A DNA stretch of 64,000 nucleotides from Pseudoclavibacter endophyticus (GTDB lineage: Bacteria; Actinomycetota; Actinomycetes; Actinomycetales; Microbacteriaceae). Position numbers and translations under genes: made by a program. Below the pieces are notes generated by a model, which ran no database searches, had not been told where the DNA came from, and worked only from the letters and a program-made list of their open reading frames with translations. The stretch lies in assembly GCF_008831085.1 (NCBI RefSeq), contig NZ_WBJY01000001.1:2046001-2110000 (forward strand). Reading direction: 5' to 3'. This document shows, piece by piece, positions 33,586-41,731 of this stretch (positions are counted from its first letter, which is position 1; every line of letters begins with the position of its first letter).

Positions 33586-34202
33586 GCGGATGCACCGGTC
33601 GCTGCCGCGCTCGGCTGGACGCGCGCCGATTCCGGCACGAACCGGTTCCAGAAGGCGACGAGCGTGCCGTACATGTCCACCGACGAGGGATCCAAGTCCC
33701 ACCGGGCCTGCAGGCCGTCGAGGAGCGCGATGAGCGTCGTCGCCATCTCCTCCGGATCGGCAGCGGGATCGAAGCGCCCGTCGGCCTGGCGCAGCTCGAT
33801 GTCGCGGGCGACTCGACGCTGGATGACGAAGTACCGCTCACGGAAGTACTCATGACCGGGGTGCTTCGGATCGGTCGATGCCGCCGCAAGGTTGACGTAG
33901 AGGTGGATGAGCCCCGGGACCGTCTGATTGTGCCGTGCGAGCAGCAGCGTGGACGGCAGCTCGCTCTGCCCGCTCGGCCCGAGCCGCTGCGAGTCCACGA
34001 CATCACGGCGCCGGAGGATCTCGACGTAGAGGTTCTCCTTCGAACCGAAGTGATGCAGGAGGCCGGCCGGCGTCATCTCGACCGCCATGGCAACGTCGTT
34101 CAGGGTCGTCGAGCCGAAGCCCTTCTTCGCGACGATGCCGAGAGCTGTGTCGAGGATGCGCTCCTGAGACGCGATTCCGCGCGAGTAGGGCTTGCGGGCC
34201 AT
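33582..34202 (-). CDS. TetR-family regulator of the sulfatase locus
   Basis: 206 residues. HTH: SQERILDTALGIVAKKGFGS, LNDVAMAVEMTPAGLLHHFGSKENLY. The C-terminal domain contains HNQTVPGLIHLYVNLAAAS and LIALLDGLQARWDLDP, as in TetR_C_6-like proteins. It is translationally coupled to the FGE gene. A 17-bp palindrome shared by the two divergent transport/sulfatase promoters is the natural operator. The ligand is probably an imported sulfated compound or its product (inference). Confidence 0.92.
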   Translation of the reverse strand: MARKPYSRGIASQERILDTALGIVAKKGFGSTTLNDVAMAVEMTPAGLLHHFGSKENLYVEILRRRDVVDSQRLGPSGQSELPSTLLLARHNQTVPGLIHLYVNLAAASTDPKHPGHEYFRERYFVIQRRVARDIELRQADGRFDPAADPEEMATTLIALLDGLQARWDLDPSSVDMYGTLVAFWNRFVPESARVQPSAAATGASA

Positions 34203-34269
34203 CGAGCACCTCCGAGATCGCCTCGTCGCATTGGGAAGATCTTCGCACGCCGTGAGCGTGCACGCGGGA

Positions 34270-34295
34270 GGGCGGGGCGCGACGGCGCCCCGCCC
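34270..34295 (-). terminator. Hairpin after the binding-protein gene
   Basis: GGGCGGGGCGC-4-GCGCCCCGCCC is a perfect 11-bp stem lying 10 bp beyond the stop of the binding-protein gene and 68 bp before tetR. It probably ends or weakens the transcript before tetR-FGE. Confidence 0.65.
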
Positions 34296-34305
34296 TCAAT
34301 GCCGG

Positions 34306-35847
34306 TCAGTTGCCGGCGGGCGCGTAGTTGTAGATCGACGGCACCGGCTGATCGAGCTGCTGCTCCACGCTGACGGTGTCGTTCCAGTAGAAGTGGTTGA
34401 CGACGCGGAACATCGGGACGAACCACACCTCATCGACCAGGTACTGGTTGATGTCCTTCGCCGCCTGATCGCGTTCCGCTTCGTCGCCGTACTGCGCCGT
34501 GCGGATCAGCTCCTCCAGTTCCGGGGTACTGGAGTGCATCGGGTTCCACGGGGCATCGGGCGCAACGAGGAACTGGATGTGCCGCCAAGACTCCCGCTGA
34601 CCGAGCCGCATCAGCGCGATCGGGAAGTCGCCTTGCTGCATCGACGGGATGGCCTCGCCGGGCCCCCACTGGTGCCGCGAGACGCTGATTCCGATGTCCT
34701 CCCAGTTCTGGATGATGGCGTCGTAGATGGAGGGATCGAACGCGCTCGACACCGGGAGCGTGATCGCGAGATCCTGCGCACCCGCTTCTGCGAGCAGTTC
34801 CTCGGCACGCTCGGGGTCGTACTCGTACGTGGAGTCGAGCTCCTCGAAGTAACCGGTGGACAGGGGACCGAACGTCTGGCTTGTGGGCTCGCCCTTCCCC
34901 AGTTCGACAACCTCGAGGATCGAGGCGGAGTCGACGGCCAGCGCGAGCGCCTCACGCACCCGTGCGTCCGCCAACTCAGGGAGAATCGCTCCGTCGCGGT
35001 CGAAGAGCAGGAGCCCGACCCAGTTGTTCGTGTATGGCTCGGAGTGCAGACCAGCGGCCTCGGCTTCGATGGCCGCTGCGGCGCGATTGAACACGGCGGC
35101 GTCGACCTGACCCGAACGCAACGCGTTCAGTCGAGCGGTCTCGTCCGTCATCACGTGGAACTCGATCATGTCGTACGGCAGATCGTCGCCCCAGTAGTCG
35201 GGGTTGCGGACCATCGTGATCTTCGAGCCTGTGACGGTGTTCGTGGCGTCCAGCGTGTAGGGCCCCGATCCGACCGGCATCGTTGCGAGGGCAGGATCGT
35301 CCAGCGCGGCGGGGCTGGCCATGTAGCCGCCCGCTTCGGAGAGCACGAACGGCAAGGACGGGTCGGGCTCGGACAGACGCAGGACGACCGTCGAGTCGTC
35401 GGGAGTCTCGACCGACTCGACTGCTGCCAGGGAGGAGGCGAACGGACCGTTCCCGGCCTGGAAGTGCTCGACGTTCGCCTTCACCGCTGCCGAGTCGAAG
35501 ACCTCGCCGTCGGTGAACACGACGTCCTCGCGCAGCGTGAGCGTCAGGCCGAGGTCGTCGTCACTGACGGCCCAGTCCTCGGCGAGCATGGGGGCGAGAG
35601 AGCCGTCGGGCTCGCGCTTGAGCAGCGTGTCGTACACCGACTGGTACAGCGGCGAGAAGTGGCCCTCGTTGGCCTGCGCCGGATCCCAGCTCTGGAGCTC
35701 GAGCATCGACCCGAGCCGGAGGAGCGGGGCGGACGCGGGAGCGCCGCCGTCGTCGGTGTCAGTCGCGGCTCCTCCACCGCATGCGGTCAAGGCCAGGGAC
35801 GCAGCGGCGAGAGCCGCAAGGACGCCCAGAGTTCGTCGCGATCGCAT
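34306..35847 (-). CDS. ABC importer substrate-binding lipoprotein, family 5 (DppA/OppA type)
   Basis: 513 residues. The lipoprotein signal SLALTACGGG places the lipidated cysteine near residue 23. The mature part has the family 5 signatures: SWDPAQANEGHFSPLYQSVYDTLL, LAPMLAEDWAVSDD, PVGSGPYTLD and VREALALAVDSASIL. Family 5 proteins bind peptides, nickel or oligosaccharides; in this locus a sulfated glycoside is likely (inference). Start ATG 35847 after GAGGA. A copy of the TetR operator lies 61 bp upstream, so it has its own regulated promoter. Confidence 0.94.
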   Translation of the reverse strand: MRSRRTLGVLAALAAASLALTACGGGAATDTDDGGAPASAPLLRLGSMLELQSWDPAQANEGHFSPLYQSVYDTLLKREPDGSLAPMLAEDWAVSDDDLGLTLTLREDVVFTDGEVFDSAAVKANVEHFQAGNGPFASSLAAVESVETPDDSTVVLRLSEPDPSLPFVLSEAGGYMASPAALDDPALATMPVGSGPYTLDATNTVTGSKITMVRNPDYWGDDLPYDMIEFHVMTDETARLNALRSGQVDAAVFNRAAAAIEAEAAGLHSEPYTNNWVGLLLFDRDGAILPELADARVREALALAVDSASILEVVELGKGEPTSQTFGPLSTGYFEELDSTYEYDPERAEELLAEAGAQDLAITLPVSSAFDPSIYDAIIQNWEDIGISVSRHQWGPGEAIPSMQQGDFPIALMRLGQRESWRHIQFLVAPDAPWNPMHSSTPELEELIRTAQYGDEAERDQAAKDINQYLVDEVWFVPMFRVVNHFYWNDTVSVEQQLDQPVPSIYNYAPAGN

Positions 35848-35907
35848 GGTGTGTTTCCTCACTCGTCATCGGGTTGAAGGCGGTCCTCACGAACCGAGGT
35901 GTTCTTC

Positions 35908-35924
35908 GCTGAACGCTGTTTAGT
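35908..35924. promoter_or_regulatory. 17-bp operator, copy 1 (binding-protein gene)
   Basis: On the minus strand the site reads ACTAAAC-AGC-GTTCAGC, preceded by AAAG. It matches the second copy at 41644-41660 in 15 of 17 positions outside the spacer differences and lies 61 bp before the binding-protein start. TetR-type sites have this symmetry and spacing. Confidence 0.75.
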
Positions 35925-36048
35925 CTTTGGGATGCGGGACTCCTCCGCAAGAGCGCGCGGGCTTGCCATTCCTGTCGTGATCCGATCGTGATCGTCTAGA
36001 AAGTTCAGCCGATCAGACCACGAGACGCTCGGCCGCGAACTCCCATGC

Positions 36049-37959
36049 TCATTCAGTGTTCGGGGTAGACCCGCCCGACACGATCTCCAGCGAGAGCCCC
36101 GCGCCGAAGGGGAAGAGCGGATCGAAGTCGCCGGGCACGTCTGATCGTGACGCCTCGACTCCGGAACGGCTGCGAGGAAGATCGAAGGGCAACCGGCCCT
36201 CCGGCGGGATGCTTCCGGTGAGTGCGTCGAGGAGTGCCGGGCTCGAGGTGCCGTACACGCCGACGATCGCCGAGGCGATGGGTTCGAGCGGGGTAAGGAT
36301 GGCCGGCCGGTCCAGGTGCACCGCCAGCACGACCGGGGCGGCCCGGGAGAGGTCCCGCACGTGCTCGATCACGTCTTCCTCGAACTCAAGCGAACCCGCG
36401 CGGAAGCTCGCCTCGAGCATGTACTGGTCGCGTGGTTCGAACGGGGCGGTCAGGCGGACGAGAATGACGTCGGCGTCTTTCGGAGCGATCACCGCCCGAA
36501 GCCCCGCCGCCTCCAGGTCCGCCGCGTCCACGCCCTCGGCATAGACCGCCGCTCGCTCGCGCAGCGGGAGGACCGGCCGTTGCCGCCCGGTGGCGTCGTC
36601 ATCGATCGCGTCGTTCGTGAGGACGGTGGCCGAACGGGCTTGCGTGCGGTGCCCGAGCTCGACGGCCTCTGGCCGTCGGACGGCCGCTCCCGCCCGCTCC
36701 TCATCGACGAAGGGGGCGTCGAACAGGCCGAGCTCGAACTTCACCCGGAGAATCCGGCGCACGGACTCGTCCAGTCGCGACTCGGACACGATTCCTCGCC
36801 GCACCAGGTCGACGACAACCTCGGGGCACTCCTCGCCACCGAACTGATCGCAGCCGGCGTCGATGACCTTCGCGACGCGTTCCTCCACCGAGAGATGCTC
36901 GACACCCCACGCGCGCGCCGGAAGCGAACGACCGTGCAGCTCGGACGCCGTGATCAGGCCCCAATCGGTGCAGACGACGCCGTCGTAGCCCAGCTCTCCA
37001 CGCAAGAGCCCGGTGATCACCTGGCGGTTGAACCCGAACCCGACGGGCTCGATGGCCTCGCCGCGCCGCTCCAAGCCGATCGGCATCCCGTAATACGGCA
37101 TGATCGCGCTCACTCCGCGTGCGAGCACTCGGCGGAACGGCTCGAGGTGGTACTCGAATCTCCCGCCGGGATAGACCTGCTCCCGCCCGTAGGGGTAGTG
37201 CGGGTCCTCTCCGTCGAGCTGCGGACCGCCCCCGGGAAAGTGCTTCGCCATGCAGCTGACCGACCCGGGCGCGATCCGATCCCCCTCGAATCCGTCGATG
37301 TACGCGACGGCCAAGCGAGAGGTGAGGTCGGCATCCCGTCCGAAGGTGCTGTACTGACGCGCCCAGCGCGGCTCGGTCGCGAGATCGATCGTCGGGTGCA
37401 GGGCTGATCGCAGTCCGACGGCGACATACTCCTCGCGGGCGAACTCGGCGAACCGGCGCACCACCTCTTCGTCGCCCAGCGCTGCGAACCCGAGAGGCTC
37501 CGGCCAGGCCGAGAAGTGGGCGGTGGAGAACGAGGCACCCCAGTTCTCCGTGAACGAATGCCGGGGATCGGTGGAGAACGTGGCGGGGATTCCGTGCGGG
37601 GTCGCGGCGAGCACGAGCGCCTGAACCTGGTTGACCCAGGCCGCCATCGCGGCCGGCTCCGGGATCTCGTGGACATTCAGGTGGTTGATGAGCTTGCCGC
37701 TGAGGATCTCGGACAGGGGACGCTGCCCAGCGCGGGGGTCGTCGTCCTCCATCCGGCCGCTCGAGGGCACGGCCGTGACCCGATGGAACATCAGGCCGGC
37801 CTTTTCCTCGATTGAGAGGCGGCCGAGGAGGTCCTCGACGCGGTCCTCGGCGTCCAGACGTGGATCCTCGTACGGGTCGAGCCGGCCGTTCCGATTGAGA
37901 TCGCGGAAGGTCACTCCGTCCGCCGACATGGTCTCCGGCACTGGGGTGAGGGAGGTCAC
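36049..37959 (-). CDS. Glycoside hydrolase family 3, cytoplasmic
   Basis: 636 residues without a signal peptide. The GH3 N-terminal barrel runs from LLGRLSIEEKAGLMFH to about residue 380 and contains KHFPGGGP (substrate-binding KH) and the nucleophile motif VVCTDWG (Asp). A C-terminal sandwich domain follows, with VILVRLTAPFEPRD and PEGRLPFDLPRS. An unusual DLNRNGRLDPYEDP stretch near residue 30 resembles a calcium-binding dockerin-like loop. It probably releases terminal sugars from an imported glycoside. GTG start 37959 overlaps the ATPase stop (GTGA). Confidence 0.93.
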   Translation of the reverse strand: MTSLTPVPETMSADGVTFRDLNRNGRLDPYEDPRLDAEDRVEDLLGRLSIEEKAGLMFHRVTAVPSSGRMEDDDPRAGQRPLSEILSGKLINHLNVHEIPEPAAMAAWVNQVQALVLAATPHGIPATFSTDPRHSFTENWGASFSTAHFSAWPEPLGFAALGDEEVVRRFAEFAREEYVAVGLRSALHPTIDLATEPRWARQYSTFGRDADLTSRLAVAYIDGFEGDRIAPGSVSCMAKHFPGGGPQLDGEDPHYPYGREQVYPGGRFEYHLEPFRRVLARGVSAIMPYYGMPIGLERRGEAIEPVGFGFNRQVITGLLRGELGYDGVVCTDWGLITASELHGRSLPARAWGVEHLSVEERVAKVIDAGCDQFGGEECPEVVVDLVRRGIVSESRLDESVRRILRVKFELGLFDAPFVDEERAGAAVRRPEAVELGHRTQARSATVLTNDAIDDDATGRQRPVLPLRERAAVYAEGVDAADLEAAGLRAVIAPKDADVILVRLTAPFEPRDQYMLEASFRAGSLEFEEDVIEHVRDLSRAAPVVLAVHLDRPAILTPLEPIASAIVGVYGTSSPALLDALTGSIPPEGRLPFDLPRSRSGVEASRSDVPGDFDPLFPFGAGLSLEIVSGGSTPNTE

Positions 37960-38795
37960 GCCGCGGTTCCTTCCGATGCGGTCAACGCGAGCCGCTGCAG
38001 ACGACGTTCCTTCTGTCGCTCGGGATCGGCGACAGGTGCGGACATGAAGAGCCGCCGGGTGTACGGATGGGTGGGCGCCGAGGTGACCACCGCGGTCCGT
38101 CCGGACTCCACGATCTTCCCGCGGTACAGCACGAGCACCGAATGACTCACCGCTCGCACGACGCTCAGGTCGTGCGTGATGAAGAGATAGGAGACGCCGG
38201 TGGATTCCTGGATCTCGGTGAACAACGCAAGCACACGGGCCTGCGTCGTCAGATCGAGGGCGGAGACGGGTTCGTCGCACACGATCAGTCGAGGGCTCAG
38301 CGCCATGGCCCGGGCGATGGCGATCCGCTGCCGCTGACCCCCGGAGAACTCGCGCGGCAGACGACGGCCCGCGTCGTGCGGGAGATGCACGCGATCGAGC
38401 AGCTCACGCGTGCGGGCGACCGCGTCTCGGCGGGATCGACCCGCCACGATGAGCGGCTCGGAGAGGATGTCCTCAACCGTCATCGACGGATTGAGGGACG
38501 TGTACGGGTCTTGGAAGACGACCTGGATGTCTGCGCTCAGCGCCCGACGCTCCCGCCGGCGGAGGTGACTGATGTCGTTGCCGTCGAACAGGATGTTGCC
38601 CTCGGCGACCGGGATGAGGCCGAGGATCGCGCGCCCGAGCGTGGTCTTTCCCGACCCCGACTCCCCCACGAGGCCCACGGTCTCGCCGGGGCGGATGCGG
38701 AGGGAGATGTCCTCGAGTGCACGGACGGGCTTCGACCTGCCCGAGCCCGGATAGTCGACCGCCAGACGGTCGATCTCGAGAAGGCGGTCGGTCAT
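37956..38795 (-). CDS. ABC importer ATPase, DppF/OppF type
   Basis: 279 residues. Walker A GESGSGKTTLG, Q-loop VFQDPYTSLNPSM, signature EFSGGQRQRIAIARA, Walker B LIVCDEP and the H-loop LFITHDLSVV are all present. The C-terminal oligopeptide-type extension HPYTRRLFMSAP is seen. It works with the permease-ATPase fusion encoded just upstream; start ATG 38795 overlaps its stop by four bases (ATGA). Confidence 0.95.
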   Translation of the reverse strand: MTDRLLEIDRLAVDYPGSGRSKPVRALEDISLRIRPGETVGLVGESGSGKTTLGRAILGLIPVAEGNILFDGNDISHLRRRERRALSADIQVVFQDPYTSLNPSMTVEDILSEPLIVAGRSRRDAVARTRELLDRVHLPHDAGRRLPREFSGGQRQRIAIARAMALSPRLIVCDEPVSALDLTTQARVLALFTEIQESTGVSYLFITHDLSVVRAVSHSVLVLYRGKIVESGRTAVVTSAPTHPYTRRLFMSAPVADPERQKERRLQRLALTASEGTAA

Positions 38796-40639
38796 CGTGT
38801 CTCCTCCGCTGTCGCGGCGCGGTCGAGGTCGTCAAAGGGGTACGGCCGGGGCTCGACGTCCTCGAGGATCGAATCCAGCAGGGTCTGCGTGTAGGGGTGC
38901 GATGGTGCGGCGAAGATCTGGTCGACGTCGCCGGCTTCGACGATGCGACCGTGCTGCATGACCGCGACCCGGTCGCAGATGTCGGCCACGACGCCGAAGT
39001 TGTGGGTCACCAGGATGAGCGCCATGTCGTTCTCCTCCTGTAGCTCGCGCAGGAGGTCCAGCACCTCCGCCTGCACCGTGACGTCGAGTGCCGTCGTGGG
39101 CTCGTCGGCGATGAGCAGCTTCGGTCGGCACGAGATCGCCCCGGCGATGAGGACTCGCTGCGCCATCCCACCCGAGATCTCGTGCGGGAAGGCGTCGAAG
39201 GTCCTCTGCGGGTCGGTGATGCCCACTCGCGCCAGGAGCATCAATGCCCGCTCGGTCGCCTCTTCCTTCGTCATCCCGAGACGGGACCGCATCGGGACGG
39301 TCAGCTGGTAGCCGATCCGGAACGAGGGATCGAGATTGCTCATCGGTTCCTGGGGGATGTATGCCATGTCCGTCCCGCGCAGCTGGCGACGCTGCATCGG
39401 GCCAAGCGCCTCGAGGTCCACCCCGTCGTAGCGGATGCTGCGCGCACGCGCCCGGCCGCCTGCGGGAAGCAGTCCGAGGATCGAGAACGCCGTCTGCGAC
39501 TTGCCCGAGCCGGACTCGCCCACGAGGCCGAGGACCTCTCCCCTGGCGACGTGCAGGTCAACATCGTGGACGACCTCGGTCAGCGAGGGGCCCGTCCCAT
39601 AGGTGACCGACAGGCCGCGCACGTCCAGCAGCGCGTCCGGCCGCTCGTCGGCCTGGGCGGCGGACTCGATGACGGACTCGGTGTCGGACTCGGTGTCGGT
39701 GGCTCCGAGCGGCGCCACGGGAGCGGGGGCCGCCGCCACCGCCGTCGACGACGAGCGATCGCGGTCTTCGAGGGCGTCGCGCACCGCGTTGCCGAGCAGG
39801 ACCAAGGCCATCGAGACGAGCCCGATGACGATGCTCGGCCACAGGATGAGTCCCGGGTCGAGGGCGATCTTGCGGAATCCCTCGTTGAGCATGGCACCCC
39901 AGGAGGGCACGGTCGCGTCGGAGACGCCCAGGAACTCGAGTCCGGCCTGCACGCCGATCGCGATGGAGGCCAGCCGCGCGGACTGGATGATGACGGGTGC
40001 CCGCACCACGGTGAGCACGTGCCGGCCGATGATTCGCGCATCACTCAGCCCAGACACGCGCGCGGCGTCGATGTAGAGCTCATTGCGAACGCTCATGACC
40101 GCACCCCGGACGATCCGGAAGAAGCCCGGCGCGAGCAAGATTCCGAAGATCCCCATCGCGACCCAGATGCTCGGTCCCGCCACGGAGCGCACCGCGAGCA
40201 GCACGACGATGCCGGGAAGGGCCATGTTGAGGTTGTTGACCCAGTTCGCGACGTTGTCGAACCATCCGCCGAAATAGCCGGCGATGAGACCGGTCGTGAC
40301 GCCGATGACGAAGGCGACCGCGACCGCGAGCGCCGCTCCCAGGAGGTTGATCCGGCTTCCCCACAGGAGGCGGCTGAGCGTGTCGCGGCCCGAGCCGTCC
40401 GTACCGAGGAGGTGCTCGGCGGACGGCGGCTGCATGGCGCCACGAATGTTGACGAGGTTCGGGTCGGGAACCCCGAGGACGGGAACGATGACCGCGAGCG
40501 TCACGATGACGAGCAGGGTGAGGGCCGAACCGACGCCGAGCGGGTTGCGAAGGAACCGGCGGACGGTCCCGGAACGACCGGGTCGGTTGTTCACCGCTCC
40601 GACGCCGCTCACGACAGCGGTGGGGATCTGCATGCTCAC
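38792..40639 (-). CDS. Fused ABC permease (DppC) and ATPase (DppD)
   Basis: 615 residues. Residues 25-290 are a DppC-type permease: N-terminal LRNPLGVGSALTLLVIV, HLLGTDGSGRDTLSRLLWGSR, and the EAA-type loop ELYIDAARVSGLSDARIIGRHVLT. An acidic/alanine linker (about 295-335) joins a DppD-type ATPase with Walker A GESGSGKSQT, Q-loop IPQEPMSNLDP, signature EISGGMAQRVLIAGA and Walker B LLIADEP. The fusion saves one cistron and fixes a 1:1 ratio. GTG start 40639 overlaps the permease stop (GTGA). Confidence 0.94.
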   Translation of the reverse strand: MSMQIPTAVVSGVGAVNNRPGRSGTVRRFLRNPLGVGSALTLLVIVTLAVIVPVLGVPDPNLVNIRGAMQPPSAEHLLGTDGSGRDTLSRLLWGSRINLLGAALAVAVAFVIGVTTGLIAGYFGGWFDNVANWVNNLNMALPGIVVLLAVRSVAGPSIWVAMGIFGILLAPGFFRIVRGAVMSVRNELYIDAARVSGLSDARIIGRHVLTVVRAPVIIQSARLASIAIGVQAGLEFLGVSDATVPSWGAMLNEGFRKIALDPGLILWPSIVIGLVSMALVLLGNAVRDALEDRDRSSSTAVAAAPAPVAPLGATDTESDTESVIESAAQADERPDALLDVRGLSVTYGTGPSLTEVVHDVDLHVARGEVLGLVGESGSGKSQTAFSILGLLPAGGRARARSIRYDGVDLEALGPMQRRQLRGTDMAYIPQEPMSNLDPSFRIGYQLTVPMRSRLGMTKEEATERALMLLARVGITDPQRTFDAFPHEISGGMAQRVLIAGAISCRPKLLIADEPTTALDVTVQAEVLDLLRELQEENDMALILVTHNFGVVADICDRVAVMQHGRIVEAGDVDQIFAAPSHPYTQTLLDSILEDVEPRPYPFDDLDRAATAEETR

Positions 40640-41577
40640 GAGAGACGCACCTTCGGGTTGAGGGCCGCGACGGCGATGTCGACGAGGAGGTTAACGGTCA
40701 CCACGATCACGACCGCGGCGAGGACGACGCCGATCACCACTGGGAGATCGGTGCGGCTCGTCGACTCGACGGCGAGCGAGCCCAGCCCCGGCAGCGCGAA
40801 CACCTGCTCGATGACGACCGCACCGCCCAGAATGCCGACGACTTGCACGGCGAGCGAGGTGAGCCCGTTCGTCGAGGCGTTGCGCAGCACCGAGGTCAGC
40901 ACGATGCGCGTCTCTGACAGCCCACGACTGCGCAACGTGCGGATGTAGTCGTTCTGCAGCACCCCGAGCGTGGCCGATCGCACCTGCTGCACGACGCCAG
41001 CGACGCCGCCCACGGTGAGCGCCACCACCGGCAGTGTCAGACCGAGTGCCCAGAGGCCGGGTGACGTCTCCAGTGGCGTGTAGCCCGTCGCCGGGAACCA
41101 CCCCAGCTGGAGCGCGAAGACGGTGACGAGGAAGAGTCCAATGATGAAGTGCGGGAGCGCGTCGCCGAGTGTCGACAGCAGCTGCACCGTCCGGTCGATC
41201 CATCCGCGGCGGACGGCGGCCAGGGTGCCGAGCGTGAAGGCGAGCACACCGGTGAGGATCATGACGAGGGCGACAAGTGAGAGCGTGATCGGCAGTCGCG
41301 CGGCGAGCGTCGTCCAGACCGGCTGACTCGTGAAGTACGACTGCCCGAGATCGCCGGTGAAGGCATGTGCCAGCCAGTCCCCGTACTGGACGAGCAACGG
41401 GCGATCCAGGCCGAGCTGCTCGTTCTTGAGCGCCACCTGCTCCTGAGTGGCGTTCTCGCCGAGGATGTTCGCGGCGATGTTGCCCGCCGCCGGGTAGAGC
41501 AGCATGAACGCGATGAAGGTCACCGCCAGCAGCAGGGTGACGGCAGCGCCGATGCGGCGCGCGATGAAGGTCACCAT
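40636..41577 (-). CDS. ABC importer permease, DppB/OppB type
   Basis: 313 residues with six helices. N-terminal FIARRIGAAVTLLLAVTFIAF, extracellular stretch LGLDRPLLVQYGDWLAHAFTGDLGQS, EAA loop NDYIRTLRSRGLSETRIVLTSVLRN, and the C-terminal TDLPVVIGVVLAAVVIVVTVN are standard for DppB. Start ATG 41577 after AAGGAG. It is the first gene of a four-gene operon (permease, permease-ATPase fusion, ATPase, GH3) divergent from the sulfatases. Confidence 0.95.
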   Translation of the reverse strand: MVTFIARRIGAAVTLLLAVTFIAFMLLYPAAGNIAANILGENATQEQVALKNEQLGLDRPLLVQYGDWLAHAFTGDLGQSYFTSQPVWTTLAARLPITLSLVALVMILTGVLAFTLGTLAAVRRGWIDRTVQLLSTLGDALPHFIIGLFLVTVFALQLGWFPATGYTPLETSPGLWALGLTLPVVALTVGGVAGVVQQVRSATLGVLQNDYIRTLRSRGLSETRIVLTSVLRNASTNGLTSLAVQVVGILGGAVVIEQVFALPGLGSLAVESTSRTDLPVVIGVVLAAVVIVVTVNLLVDIAVAALNPKVRLS

Positions 41578-41643
41578 GGTGGCTCCTTTGCCGATGCGGG
41601 TGGGCCGGGCTTCGGGACGGAGCCTCGGCGTCTTGACCGAAAG

Positions 41644-41660
41644 ACTAAACGTAGTTCAGT
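41644..41660. promoter_or_regulatory. 17-bp operator, copy 2 (between importer and sulfatase operons)
   Basis: ACTAAAC-GTA-GTTCAGT, preceded by AAAG as in copy 1. It starts six bases after a TTGACC -35 of the sulfatase promoter, so a bound repressor would block RNA polymerase. It lies 67 bp from the importer start and 72 bp from the sulfatase start, and can serve both directions. Confidence 0.8.
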
Positions 41661-41731
41661 ATTGTGTGCAACGCGTTCCGAATGCTCGACTCGCCAGGGA
41701 CGTACGGACAATGGTGTTTCGGGAGGACAGA

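Noticed and set aside
39660..39700. Short repeated GACTCGGTGTCGGACTCGG-like sequence as a CRISPR or regulatory repeat
   Set aside because: It encodes the acidic Ser/Asp/Thr linker of the permease-ATPase fusion and has no spacer structure.
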